Positions 17,075-25,863 of a stretch of 64,000 bases of DNA are shown in pieces. The stretch is from Ignavibacteria bacterium. Its GTDB lineage: Bacteria; Bacteroidota; Ignavibacteria; Kapaibacteriales; Kapaibacteriaceae. The stretch is from contig CANMBE010000007.1 in the NCBI GenBank assembly GCA_947495975.1, positions 1 through 64,000 of the forward strand. Reading direction: 5' to 3'. Position 1 is the first letter of the stretch; each line of letters begins with the position of its first letter. The position numbers and the translations under genes are program-made. The notes beneath the pieces are model-generated. The model ran no database searches. It had not been told where the DNA came from and was given only the letters and a program-made list of their open reading frames with translations.

Positions 17075-18483
17075 CAAGCAAACAACAAACGATTGCCGAA
17101 GCAGTAACAATGGACGGAGTGGGATTGCACACTGGCAATTCAACGTCTATGACGTTTCGTCCTGCTAGCGAAAACACAGGCTATAGATTCATTCGTACGG
17201 ATTTGCCTGGGTCGCCAGAAATCCCTGCGTTGGTAGACAACGTAGTAGATGTGTCTCGTGGTACAACTATTGCTATAGGCGATGCGCGTGTCTACACGGT
17301 TGAACACGTCTTAGCAGCTATGGTTGGTATGGGCGTAGACAACTGCCTCATCGAGCTATCAAACAATGAGCCCCCTGTAGGAGATGGATCATCATTGCCA
17401 TATGTAGAAATGATTCAGCGCAGTGGTGCTCTTGTTGAACAGTTGCAGGACAGACACGAGCTTGTTGTTGATGCGCCGATTCGATATCTCGATGAAGCGC
17501 GCGGCACAGAGATTGTAGCATTGCCGAACGATGCGTACCGCGTAACGGTGATGGTAGACTATAAGAACCCAGCTCTTGGAAGTCAGCATACTGGACTCTT
17601 TGACCTTAAGACAGAATTTGTAAGTGAGTTTGCACCAGCGCGCACGTTTTGTTTCTTGCACGAAGTAGAAGAACTGTACTCGCAAGGACTCATTCAAGGG
17701 GGCAACCTTAACAACGCAATTGTGATCGTTGATAAGGAGATGACTGATGAAGAGCTAAGAGAGACGCTTCGGAGAATTGGCGTTGAAGGCAATGCTGTTA
17801 TGGGCACAACCGGTATTGTCAATAACAATCAATTGCGATTCAAGAATGAACCGGCACGGCATAAACTGCTGGATATGATTGGAGACCTGGCATTGATCGG
17901 TGCGCCACTGAGAGCACAAGTGCTGGCAGCTAGACCTGGGCACTCATCAAACATTGAGTTTGCTCGTAAGGTACGGCGTCTTTACGAAAAGCAACAAAGT
18001 GTGAGACGCTATCAGAAATCGCCAACGGAAGGTGTAGTGTTCGACGTTAACGCTGTGATGAAGATGCTGCCACACCGCTATCCGTTCTTGATGGTTGATA
18101 GAATTACAGACTACGATCCAGAAGCGGATCGTATCGTGGGCATTAAGAACATTACTTTCAATGAGCCCCAATTTATGGGTCACTTCCCGGGACGTCCAAT
18201 ATTCCCAGGCGTGCTCATCATGGAGGCAATGGCACAGACAGGCTGCCTGTTGTTGCTATCAAAAGGTGTTGATCCTGAAAAGAAACTCGTGCTCTTTACA
18301 GGCATGAACAATGTGAAGTTTCGAAAAGAAGTAACGCCAGGCGATCAGCTCGTAATGGAGCTTACAATGACGAATTTCAGATTTAATATTTGCCGCCTTG
18401 TTGGCAAGGCGTTTGTTGGCGGGCAACTTGTTGCAGAGGCCGAATTATCGGCCGCTGTGGTCAACAGAGAGATAGCCCCATGA
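17071..18483 (+). CDS. lpxC-fabZ: Bifunctional UDP-3-O-acyl-N-acetylglucosamine deacetylase / 3-hydroxyacyl-ACP dehydratase
   Basis: A fusion of two enzymes in one 470-residue protein. Residues 1-310 are LpxC, the zinc deacetylase that commits the cell to lipid A: HTG in GVGLHTGNSTSM, VEHVLAAM with a zinc His, and ARHKLLDMIGDLAL with the second zinc His and Asp. Residues about 325-470 are FabZ, the dehydratase of fatty acid elongation: MKMLPHRYPFLMVDRI and HFPGRPIFPGVLIMEAMAQ with the catalytic His and Glu. The fusion is characteristic of Bacteroidota/Chlorobiota and ties the flow of 3-hydroxyacyl-ACP to both pathways. ATGA overlap with lpxA. Confidence 0.96.
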   Translation: MTSKQQTIAEAVTMDGVGLHTGNSTSMTFRPASENTGYRFIRTDLPGSPEIPALVDNVVDVSRGTTIAIGDARVYTVEHVLAAMVGMGVDNCLIELSNNEPPVGDGSSLPYVEMIQRSGALVEQLQDRHELVVDAPIRYLDEARGTEIVALPNDAYRVTVMVDYKNPALGSQHTGLFDLKTEFVSEFAPARTFCFLHEVEELYSQGLIQGGNLNNAIVIVDKEMTDEELRETLRRIGVEGNAVMGTTGIVNNNQLRFKNEPARHKLLDMIGDLALIGAPLRAQVLAARPGHSSNIEFARKVRRLYEKQQSVRRYQKSPTEGVVFDVNAVMKMLPHRYPFLMVDRITDYDPEADRIVGIKNITFNEPQFMGHFPGRPIFPGVLIMEAMAQTGCLLLLSKGVDPEKKLVLFTGMNNVKFRKEVTPGDQLVMELTMTNFRFNICRLVGKAFVGGQLVAEAELSAAVVNREIAP

Positions 18484-19268
18484 TCCATGCTACTGCAAGT
18501 GTATCGCCAAAGGCACAGATAGCCGAAAACGTTTCTATTGGAGCTTTTTGCATTGTAGAAGACGATGTAGAGATTGGTGCTGGCACAGTCCTCATGGGTC
18601 ATTCCTATGTTGGTAACGGGGCTCGTATTGGCGCTGACGTGCGCATACACCCCAATGCAGTGATCTCTACTGCACCTCAAGATCTAAAGTATCGTAATGA
18701 GCCAACGGTAGCTATCATTGGGGACCGTACGGTTATTCGCGAGAGTGTTACTGTAAACCGCGGAACGGTTTCTAGTGGCAAAACACAAGTAGGATCTGAT
18801 TGCCTCATCATGGCATACGTGCATGTTGCGCATGACTGTGTTGTTGGTTCAAATGTGATTATGGCCAACTCAGTTCAGCTTGGTGGCCATGTTGAAGTAG
18901 GAGATTGGGCAATTGTTGGTGGACTTACTGGGGTGCATCAATTCTGCCGCATTGGTATTCACACAATGATTGGTGCCAATTCGCGAGTTGTGAAAGATGT
19001 GCCTCCCTACACGTTATGCGGAAGAGACCCGCTCGTGGTTGAAGGTGTCAATTCTGTTGGCTTGCGCAGAAGGGGCTTTGACCTCAATTCAATTACTGCG
19101 ATTGACGACTTCTATACAGACCTTTTGCGCAAGGGGCTCAACACCTCAGATGGCATTCAGCGATATGTTGATACACATAACGAGCTTGATTCAGCCGTTG
19201 CGTATTGTATTGAATTCATTAGAACGTCCAAGCGTGGAATCTATAGAGGTTCTCAACTACGGTCGTGA
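18480..19268 (+). CDS. lpxA: UDP-N-acetylglucosamine acyltransferase
   Basis: First step of lipid A synthesis. The start is the ATG at 18480, which overlaps the lpxC-fabZ stop as ATGA and gives 262 residues, exactly the family's size; the longer frame from 18390 lies inside fabZ. Hexapeptide-repeat beta helix (about 1-185, e.g. IHATASVSPKAQIAENVSIG), with VHVAHDCVVGSNVIMAN carrying the catalytic His and the GGHVEVGDWAIVGGLTGVHQ loop typical of LpxA. The C-terminal helical domain has GLNTSDGIQRYV. Last gene of the uppS-to-lpxA operon; no hairpin terminator is obvious in the 185 bp that follow. Confidence 0.95.
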   Translation: MIHATASVSPKAQIAENVSIGAFCIVEDDVEIGAGTVLMGHSYVGNGARIGADVRIHPNAVISTAPQDLKYRNEPTVAIIGDRTVIRESVTVNRGTVSSGKTQVGSDCLIMAYVHVAHDCVVGSNVIMANSVQLGGHVEVGDWAIVGGLTGVHQFCRIGIHTMIGANSRVVKDVPPYTLCGRDPLVVEGVNSVGLRRRGFDLNSITAIDDFYTDLLRKGLNTSDGIQRYVDTHNELDSAVAYCIEFIRTSKRGIYRGSQLRS

Positions 19269-19453
19269 CAAGCCCCAAGGCAGGTTACCACGAGTTTGCC
19301 CCAAACCGCTGATCGTAAAAACAGATTATTCTCCTACACTCATTTGTGAGCAGATGCTGACGATTGCACGGTGAACATAAGCCCCGTAGCCAAAATCTGC
19401 CGTATTCTTGTCTCTTGTCCTAAATCGTCCGCTATTTCTATCTCGAAAGAATC

Positions 19454-20548
19454 ATGGGTATTGCATGTGGTATTGTTGGCCTGCCAAATGTTGGTAAGTC
19501 TACGCTGTTCAACGCGCTTACTTCTAATGAAGCCGAAGCAGCCAATTATCCATTCTGTACAATCGATCCAAATATTGGAATTGTCAGAGTGCCAGACCCG
19601 CGGTTGACGAAACTTGTTGAGGTGTATCAAACAGATAGTGAAGTTCCAACGATGGTTGAGTTTGTTGACATTGCCGGTCTCGTAAAAGGGGCTTCAAAGG
19701 GCGAAGGACTTGGTAATCAGTTCTTAGCAAACATCCGTCAATGTGATGCCATTGCACACGTAGTACGCTGCTTCGAAGATGAAAATGTAGTGCACGTCCA
19801 TGGTGGCGTTGATCCTATTCATGACATCGAGATCATTGAAACAGAGCTGATATTCAAAGATGTTGAGTCGGTTGCAAAGCGTATGCAGACCTTACATAAA
19901 ATGGTGCGCGCAAATGATAAGGATGCAATTGAAGAACACACACTTTTTGGTCAACTCGAGGCTCACCTAGACAGCGGTAAGCCATCTCGCAGTTTTCAAT
20001 GTGATGATAAGGGGCGTGCGGCGATCAAGGCTCTGCAACTCCTAACGGACAAGCCGGTGATGTACGTAGCCAACACCAATGAAGAAGGTGTGCAAAATGG
20101 CAATCGCTTTGTGGACGCTGTTCGTGCTCGTGCTGCAGAAGAGGGTGCTGTGGTGATTCCGATATGCGCAAAGATTGAGGCCGAGATATCGCAGCTTGAA
20201 GCTTCCGATAGGGAGCTTTTCTTAGCAGACCTCGGTATGGAGGAAGCTGGTCTGGACAGGGCTATTCGCCAAGCATATCAGTTGTTGGGTCTCATAACGT
20301 ATTTCACGGCAGGTAAGAAAGAATGCCGCGCATGGACGGTACGCAAGGGCAGTACGGCACCACAGGCAGCTGGTGTTATTCATACGGACTTTGAAAAGGG
20401 ATTCATTCGAGCTGAGGTAATGTCTTACGGGGATTGGGACAGATTGGGTTCTGAACAATCAGTGAAAGATGCAGGTTTATACCGGGTTGAGGGCAAAGAG
20501 TATATCGTGAAAGATGGCGACATCATGTATTTCAGATTTAATGTCTGA
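19454..20548 (+). CDS. ychF: Redox-regulated ATPase YchF (Obg-like)
   Basis: 364 residues, the usual length. G1 loop GLPNVGKST at 8-16, switch II DIAGLVKGASKGEGLGNQFL near 70, and a coiled insertion at about 130-200. The nucleotide specificity motif N-T-N-E (VANTNEEG) replaces NKxD, the reason YchF prefers ATP over GTP. C-terminal TGS domain (about 280-364) starts GLITYFTAGKKECRAWTVRKG and ends EYIVKDGDIMYFRFNV. YchF binds ribosomes and affects stress responses and translation. It appears to be transcribed alone; TATTCTTG about 45 bp upstream is a one-mismatch -7 box. Confidence 0.95.
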   Translation: MGIACGIVGLPNVGKSTLFNALTSNEAEAANYPFCTIDPNIGIVRVPDPRLTKLVEVYQTDSEVPTMVEFVDIAGLVKGASKGEGLGNQFLANIRQCDAIAHVVRCFEDENVVHVHGGVDPIHDIEIIETELIFKDVESVAKRMQTLHKMVRANDKDAIEEHTLFGQLEAHLDSGKPSRSFQCDDKGRAAIKALQLLTDKPVMYVANTNEEGVQNGNRFVDAVRARAAEEGAVVIPICAKIEAEISQLEASDRELFLADLGMEEAGLDRAIRQAYQLLGLITYFTAGKKECRAWTVRKGSTAPQAAGVIHTDFEKGFIRAEVMSYGDWDRLGSEQSVKDAGLYRVEGKEYIVKDGDIMYFRFNV

Positions 20549-20621
20549 ACAACGTGAAGGCCTAACTCTACGATCCTACGCCTTGGCGGATGAATCATGC
20601 GATCAGAAGTACTAAAATGAC

Positions 20622-20638
20622 CGCGTAAAGTGACCACC
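20622..20638. repeat. 17-bp repeat, copy 2 (possible IS21-type end remnant)
   Basis: CGCGTAAAGTGACCACC, one base different from the copy at 2588-2604, again a short distance after a gene stop (ychF, 74 bp). ACTAAAATGAC just before it extends the resemblance to IS21-type ends. No transposase in the 188-bp gap. Confidence 0.42.
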
Positions 20639-20736
20639 AAAAGTTGATGCGATTCCGTAAGGAACATAATATCTAGCGTATCTTTCTACGCCCTAACGGT
20701 ATACTCTGGTGGGGCAATCTTTCATTCCGGACTCTC

Positions 20737-21432
20737 ATGGCCCTCCTCGGACACGCATCTCGTTTTATTCTCTCGTCATTAGACCCACAAACATCACGCG
20801 TCTCGTGGGAGGCTCTTGGATTTGTGGACAAGGGAAGCGATGATTCTGTTGTGCGCCTTACAGACGGTCAGATTCTCATCTCTATTCTACCGCAAGACCC
20901 TGCGCCTCTAGCAGTGGCGTATTTCGCCCCTTCTCTACAAAGTGTTGGAGATAAACTCCTTGCTTCTCAATTTGAGATGAGCGGTTCAAATATGACGGGC
21001 TGGCATGTAGTTGGGCCTGGAATGATGGAGTGGTGGATTCATCCTGCAACTCCCACTACTATTGAACAACGCAGTGGTGAGGGAAGTCCCATTCTCGGCT
21101 ATTTCGATGCAGTGGTGATCCCCGTCTCGGATGCCAAGGATGCAGCCGAGTGGGCACAATTGTGTGGCTATTTTATTGCTGACCAATGGGAAAGCCCCAT
21201 GCCACAAGTTGACCTAACGGATGGCTTGGTGAATATCTCCTTTCGGCAGCAACAGAAGAGCGTTCCATTTTTGCATTACACAGCCGATTTAGACGAAGGA
21301 TGGATTGAAGAGGCAACTGAAGCTTTGGGTGACAGACTTACTTTACGTCATGATGAAAATGGCAGGGCGTCCTTAGCGATCTTTGCAATGCCAGATGGCT
21401 ACACGATTATGGTTACGCCAGATGAGTTTTAA
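20737..21432 (+). CDS. Conserved hypothetical protein, VOC (glyoxalase-like) fold suspected
   Basis: 231 residues, not a family I can name. Two halves look like paired VOC modules. The first has VSWEALGFVDKG followed by VVRLTDGQILISILP, and the second has DAAEWAQLCGYFIADQW followed by VDLTDGLVNISFRQQQ: in each, an ALGF/LCGY helix-turn then a TDG strand, as in glyoxalase/bleomycin-resistance proteins. Metal ligands are not obvious, so this may be a binding or degenerate member. A one-mismatch -7 box (TATCTTTC) lies about 55 bp upstream. It is followed at 42 bp by the HAD phosphatase gene. Confidence 0.5.
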   Translation: MALLGHASRFILSSLDPQTSRVSWEALGFVDKGSDDSVVRLTDGQILISILPQDPAPLAVAYFAPSLQSVGDKLLASQFEMSGSNMTGWHVVGPGMMEWWIHPATPTTIEQRSGEGSPILGYFDAVVIPVSDAKDAAEWAQLCGYFIADQWESPMPQVDLTDGLVNISFRQQQKSVPFLHYTADLDEGWIEEATEALGDRLTLRHDENGRASLAIFAMPDGYTIMVTPDEF

Positions 21433-21474
21433 CGTGATTGTTCACGAGTTCTAATAAAGCGTTTAGGAAATTAC

Positions 21475-22137
21475 ATGACTCCAGCTCTTGTACTGTTCGA
21501 TCTTGACGGAACACTCGTAGACTCTCGTCCGGGCATAGTTCACTCGCTTCGCTTAGCACTCAGTGAAGTTGGCGTAGTTGTAGAAGAGGGCCATGACTTT
21601 ACGTGGTGCATTGGAGCATCATTGTGGAAGATATTTGAGCATTACCTCGGCACAACAGAGCGTCCGCGTATTGATGCGGCAATTGCTCGGTACCGTCATA
21701 TATATCGTGATGGACCAATGTTTGAATATGATGTTTACGATGGTGTGATATCTACATTAGAAACGTTAAAGTCTGCAAACATCCGTATTGCCATAGCTAC
21801 AGCTAAAGTGCATGAATATGCGCGTGAGATTATTGCTGTGTCTCGCTTTGCCCCCTATATCGATCACGTCTACGGTTCCGAACTCGACGGTAGGAACGTA
21901 GAGAAGCGCGATCTTCTCCATTCAATCCTTCGTGAAGAACGTTTGCAGCCAGACACGGTTGTTATGGTTGGTGATCGTCATCATGACATCGATGGTGCAT
22001 TGGCCAATGGTGTTTCTTCAATCGGTGTGCTCTATGGTTATGGTACTGAAGATGAATTGTCACACGCAGATATTATGGTGCCACATGCATCTTTCCTCGT
22101 ATCCGCAATTGCATCTCTCACACCCGCCTCTCGGTGA
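21475..22137 (+). CDS. HAD-superfamily phosphatase, phosphoglycolate phosphatase-like
   Basis: 220 residues. Motif I FDLDGTLVDSRPG (catalytic Asp at 9 and 11), an alpha-helical cap (about 18-85), motif II IAIATAK, motif III Lys in the VEKRDLLHSIL region, and motif IV VMVGDRHHDIDGALANG. This set fits the Gph/PpaX/YjjG-type group of subfamily I HADs; the actual substrate could be 2-phosphoglycolate, pyrophosphate or a nucleotide. Stop and next start overlap (TGATG), so it is coupled to the glycosyltransferase. Confidence 0.87.
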   Translation: MTPALVLFDLDGTLVDSRPGIVHSLRLALSEVGVVVEEGHDFTWCIGASLWKIFEHYLGTTERPRIDAAIARYRHIYRDGPMFEYDVYDGVISTLETLKSANIRIAIATAKVHEYAREIIAVSRFAPYIDHVYGSELDGRNVEKRDLLHSILREERLQPDTVVMVGDRHHDIDGALANGVSSIGVLYGYGTEDELSHADIMVPHASFLVSAIASLTPASR

Positions 22138-23282
22138 TGCGCGCGATTCACGTTAACACATCCACAGCGTGGGGCGGTCTAGAGCAATACACACTCTACT
22201 TGGCGCAAGTGTTTCGGGAGGCCGGGGTTAGAGTCACCATCATGGCAGTTGAGGGGTCTCAGCTCTATATTTCGGCACAGGCGCAAGGGTTTGCGATGAT
22301 CCGTGCCAGTAGTGGCAATCATCTAAACCCGACAAACATTTGGAGACTTCGGCGTGCGCTTGATCGGAATACGATTGTGCACTCACACACTCGCATTGAC
22401 GTATGGGTATCATCGCTTGCATGTTTTGGCACGAATGCGCCACATGTACATTCTGTTCACATGGTTCCATCAAACAAGCGCGATCCTCTGCATGCCTTCA
22501 TTTATGGACGTGTTGATGCAATCGTGAACACAAGCGAAACACATGTACATTCAATTGTTCGTTTGTTTCCAGTAGAGAGATCGGCGGTGCATCTTATTCG
22601 GCACATGCGCGATCCTAAAACTTTCACTTTCAATCCTACTGCGCGTGCTTCATATCGTGCAAGTTGGAAGGTTGCAGACAACGATATCGTGGTGGGGTAC
22701 CTGGCACGTATCGACCCGCTGAAGGGCACCAAGGAATTTGCCCAAGCCGCACATCTGCTACCTCAAAGCGAATACAAGAACATCACCTTTGTTGTTGTTG
22801 GTGATCCAACGATTTCCAGGAATGGCACGAATGGTCTCCCTCTGTATGAGCACTCCTCCCAGTCTCTTCATGAAGAGCTTCTCAGCATGGCAAATGATGA
22901 GGAGAGCCAACTCATAGTTTGCCCATTCACAACGGACGTGGCAGGCGTAATGTCGGCCTTTGACATCTTTGTTCTTAGCAGCTACGGGGAAATGTACGCG
23001 CTCACAGTGATTGAAGCCATGATGATTGGACTGCCGGTGATTGGAACAAACCTTGATGGCACACAAGACCAGCTAGCTGATGGTAGGGGGCTTCTTATTG
23101 ACTCACGATCCTCTCAAGCTATTGCCGATGCTGTGAATGACCTGGCGCATGACCCCCAAAATCGTACTACCTTGGGCAAACGCGGCAGGGAATGGGCAGT
23201 GAATGAATGTGATCCTGTGCATGTTGCGCCTCAATGGCTATCACTGTATAGTAGTGTCCTACAAAAGAGACAATCTCAATGA
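22137..23282 (+). CDS. Glycosyltransferase family 4
   Basis: 381 residues from the ATG at 22137 (a GTG lies one codon earlier). GT-B fold: N-terminal donor-independent half starts AIHVNTSTAWGGLEQYTLYL, whose glycine-rich GG loop is typical; the C-terminal half has VGYLARIDPLKGTKEFAQAA and the E-x7-E element around SSYGEMYALTVIEAMMIGLP, which holds the nucleotide-sugar. Likely builds a cell-surface polysaccharide or glycolipid, but acceptor and sugar are unknown. Overlaps its neighbours at both ends (HAD phosphatase, hydrolase). Confidence 0.86.
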   Translation: MRAIHVNTSTAWGGLEQYTLYLAQVFREAGVRVTIMAVEGSQLYISAQAQGFAMIRASSGNHLNPTNIWRLRRALDRNTIVHSHTRIDVWVSSLACFGTNAPHVHSVHMVPSNKRDPLHAFIYGRVDAIVNTSETHVHSIVRLFPVERSAVHLIRHMRDPKTFTFNPTARASYRASWKVADNDIVVGYLARIDPLKGTKEFAQAAHLLPQSEYKNITFVVVGDPTISRNGTNGLPLYEHSSQSLHEELLSMANDEESQLIVCPFTTDVAGVMSAFDIFVLSSYGEMYALTVIEAMMIGLPVIGTNLDGTQDQLADGRGLLIDSRSSQAIADAVNDLAHDPQNRTTLGKRGREWAVNECDPVHVAPQWLSLYSSVLQKRQSQ

Positions 23283-23959
23283 TTACGATACTTCATGGTG
23301 CGCTTGGTAGTGCACATCAGTTTGCTCCACTACAGAATGCAATTGGCGGCCCGTCTCGTGTGATGACGTTTATTGGACATGGCAATGAAGCAGACATTTC
23401 AGAACCATGGAGTATTGAGCTTTTTTCTCGTCAGCTCGAACAAGCTCTTGAGTTAGATCACCCTAAGACTCCGGCTCAGATATTCGGTTATTCAATGGGT
23501 GGATACGTTGCTCTCGATTGTGCCATCCGCCGGCCAGATCTCGTTGCTAAGATTGTAACCCTAGGTACAAAGCTCTTGTGGACGAGTAAAGGAGCTCTAG
23601 ATGAAATCAAAAAGCTCGACGCCGATATCATTAAAGCAAAGGTGCCTGCATTTGCGGCTGACCTTGCTCTACGTCATGGCGAAAATCGGTGGCGCACAGT
23701 ACTTGCAAAGACTGCTGATCTCATGATTGCACTAGGCTCTCACCCACTGCTCACTGCAGATCGTTGTTCGGAAATTACAGTACCCGTGCGATATGGTTTG
23801 GGCGACAGAGATGAAATGGTTTCGCTTCAAGAGACTGTAGAATGGTACAAAGCCACGCCTCATGCAGAACTATCAGTACTGCCGTTAACTCGGCACCCAA
23901 TTGAGCGTGTTGATACGAATCAACTTGTGCGTCACATTACATCGTTTCTTGCGCCATGA
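23279..23959 (+). CDS. Alpha/beta hydrolase
   Basis: 226 residues. Oxyanion motif LHGALGS at 5-11, nucleophile elbow GYSMGG with Ser72, and near the C terminus the general base His within LTRHPIERV; the acid is probably the Asp in YGLGDRDEMV. This is a small MenH/YbfF-like hydrolase without lid expansion. Substrate unknown. ATGA overlaps both sides suggest one transcript running from the HAD gene to queG. Confidence 0.8.
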   Translation: MITILHGALGSAHQFAPLQNAIGGPSRVMTFIGHGNEADISEPWSIELFSRQLEQALELDHPKTPAQIFGYSMGGYVALDCAIRRPDLVAKIVTLGTKLLWTSKGALDEIKKLDADIIKAKVPAFAADLALRHGENRWRTVLAKTADLMIALGSHPLLTADRCSEITVPVRYGLGDRDEMVSLQETVEWYKATPHAELSVLPLTRHPIERVDTNQLVRHITSFLAP

Positions 23960-24897
23960 CCGAGCGTGCTGATCTTACGCGTCGGATAAAAGAATCAGCA
24001 CTACGTCTGGGATTCGATGCTGTAGGTGTAGCCCGCGCAGAGCCCCTTACCCAAGCCTATGCTCACTATGAAGAGTGGATTGGTAAAGGCTATCATGGTA
24101 CGATGGGATACATGGAACGAAACGGAGAGTCGCGTTATGATGTGTCTACTATCGTGCCAGATGCTCGCAGCGTCATTGTTGTGGCTCGTAACTATTACAC
24201 GCCACACTCACATTCAGCCAATGCTGATGGAAAAATTGCTCGGTATGCGTGGGGAGACGACTATCACATTGTACTACCACCTATGCTCGACGCATTGTGC
24301 GAAGACGTGCGCAGTATTGTACCCGATTCTCTTACACAGCGCTATACCGATACAGGACCTGTATTAGAAAAGGAATGGGCTGTGCGGGCTGGAATTGGTT
24401 GGATGGGCAAGAATGGAAACATCTTGCGCAGAGACATCGGTAGTTGGTTCTTTCTAGGTGTGATCATCACCACTGCGGATTTGGAGCCAGATGTACCGAT
24501 GGAAGACTTTTGCGGCAGCTGCACCGCCTGTCTTGACGCCTGCCCAACAAAGGCAATCATAGAAGCAAAGGTTGTAGATGCCACAAAATGTATCTCATAT
24601 TGGACCATTGAGTCAAAACCTGATGTGGATATCCCACTCCACATTGTGGAAAACCTCAATGGTTGGGTGTTCGGCTGCGATGTTTGCCAGGATGTTTGCC
24701 CATGGAACCGTTTTCAGCAGCCAACAACCGAATCACGATTCGAACCTCGTAACGGAATGACAGAAATTGCACCATTAGAACTTGTTGAACTGCAAGCGGC
24801 ACGATTCATTGAGCGGTTTCGTCATAGCCCCTTAAAGAGACCCAAACTTGCTGGACTCCAACGCAACGCTCGAGCTCTTTTGCGCGGCAATCGGTAA
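23956..24897 (+). CDS. queG: Epoxyqueuosine reductase
   Basis: Last step of queuosine synthesis: cobalamin-dependent reduction of epoxyqueuosine to queuosine on tRNA. 313 residues, short but within the range (E. coli form is longer). N-terminal domain starts IKESALRLGFDAVGVARAEPL; KEWAVRAGIGWMGKNGNIL is the cobalamin-binding core; two 4Fe-4S sites follow: CGSCTACLDACP (from about residue 186) and GCDVCQDVCPWNRF (from about 240), typical of QueG. No other que gene is nearby; cobalamin supply is therefore implied but not shown here. Confidence 0.94.
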   Translation: MTERADLTRRIKESALRLGFDAVGVARAEPLTQAYAHYEEWIGKGYHGTMGYMERNGESRYDVSTIVPDARSVIVVARNYYTPHSHSANADGKIARYAWGDDYHIVLPPMLDALCEDVRSIVPDSLTQRYTDTGPVLEKEWAVRAGIGWMGKNGNILRRDIGSWFFLGVIITTADLEPDVPMEDFCGSCTACLDACPTKAIIEAKVVDATKCISYWTIESKPDVDIPLHIVENLNGWVFGCDVCQDVCPWNRFQQPTTESRFEPRNGMTEIAPLELVELQAARFIERFRHSPLKRPKLAGLQRNARALLRGNR

Positions 24898-24927
24898 GCC
24901 TAAACTTTAACACTTCATCCCTTCTTT

Positions 24928-25863
24928 ATGCATTCAATCGCAATCATCGGCTCTGGCCCTGCCGGATTCACGGCAGCTCTCTATGCAAGCAGAGCAAGCA
25001 TCAACGTTGTCATTTTTGAGGGCACTCAACCTGGCGGCCAACTAACGATTACAACCGAAGTTGAAAATTATCCTGGCTTTGAGCACGGAATAATGGGCCC
25101 AGAACTGATGGATGTACTCAGAAAACAGGCGCATCGGTTCGGCGCAACGTCTAGATACGAAACCATCGTAAAGGTGGACGCCTCCAGGCGCCCCTTTCTA
25201 CTGACGAATGAGCGAGGAGAAGAATCCACGGCGGACGCTGTGATCATTGCAACGGGAGCCACAGCAAAATTACTAGGCGTACCAGGTGAGTCAGAGTATA
25301 TGGGCTTCGGTGTAAGTGCCTGCGCAACATGCGATGGATTTTTCTTTAAAGGACTTAACGTTTTTGTGGTAGGGGGCGGAGACACTGCTATGGAAGAAGC
25401 GAATTACTTAACGCGATTTGCAGAGTCGGTTACGGTGGTACATCGCCGTGAAGAATTTCGCGCGTCAAAGATTATGCTTGAGCGTGCAAAGGCAAACCCC
25501 AAAATCAAATTTCAATTGAATACGACTGTAGATGAATACCTGGGCACCACAAATGAAAATGGAGTAAAGAAACTCACTCATGTGCGCCTTCGTACTACAG
25601 CGTCTCATGACGCGATCGATGTTGCCGCAGATGGTGTATTTGTTGCGATCGGACATCAGCCCAATACGTCACTCTTTGCCGGTATGATTGATATGGACGA
25701 TGTTGGATACATCGTTACCAAGGGTAAGAGCACGGCAACAAATATCGAGGGTGTATTTGCGTGTGGAGACGCTCAAGACAGCGTATATCGTCAGGCCGTT
25801 ACCGCAGCCGGCACTGGCTGTATGGCCGCAATTGATGCTGAGCGTTGGTTGGAAACATCGTAA
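24928..25863 (+). CDS. trxB: Thioredoxin-disulfide reductase
   Basis: NADPH-dependent flavoenzyme that keeps thioredoxin reduced. 311 residues. FAD-binding [16 protein letters not shown] at 7-22, [14 protein letters not shown], redox pair CATC at about 132-135 ([11 protein letters not shown]), NADPH loop [19 protein letters not shown], and the closing [23 protein letters not shown]. All catalytic residues present. It is 30 bp after queG and may share its transcript; the convergent VWA gene ends directly against it (stop codons adjacent). Confidence 0.95.
   Translation: MHSIAIIGSGPAGFTAALYASRASINVVIFEGTQPGGQLTITTEVENYPGFEHGIMGPELMDVLRKQAHRFGATSRYETIVKVDASRRPFLLTNERGEESTADAVIIATGATAKLLGVPGESEYMGFGVSACATCDGFFFKGLNVFVVGGGDTAMEEANYLTRFAESVTVVHRREEFRASKIMLERAKANPKIKFQLNTTVDEYLGTTNENGVKKLTHVRLRTTASHDAIDVAADGVFVAIGHQPNTSLFAGMIDMDDVGYIVTKGKSTATNIEGVFACGDAQDSVYRQAVTAAGTGCMAAIDAERWLETS

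Noticed and set aside
19269-19453. Possible regulatory RNA between lpxA and ychF
   Set aside because: No long stem, T-run or known riboswitch core seen; only short imperfect pairings.
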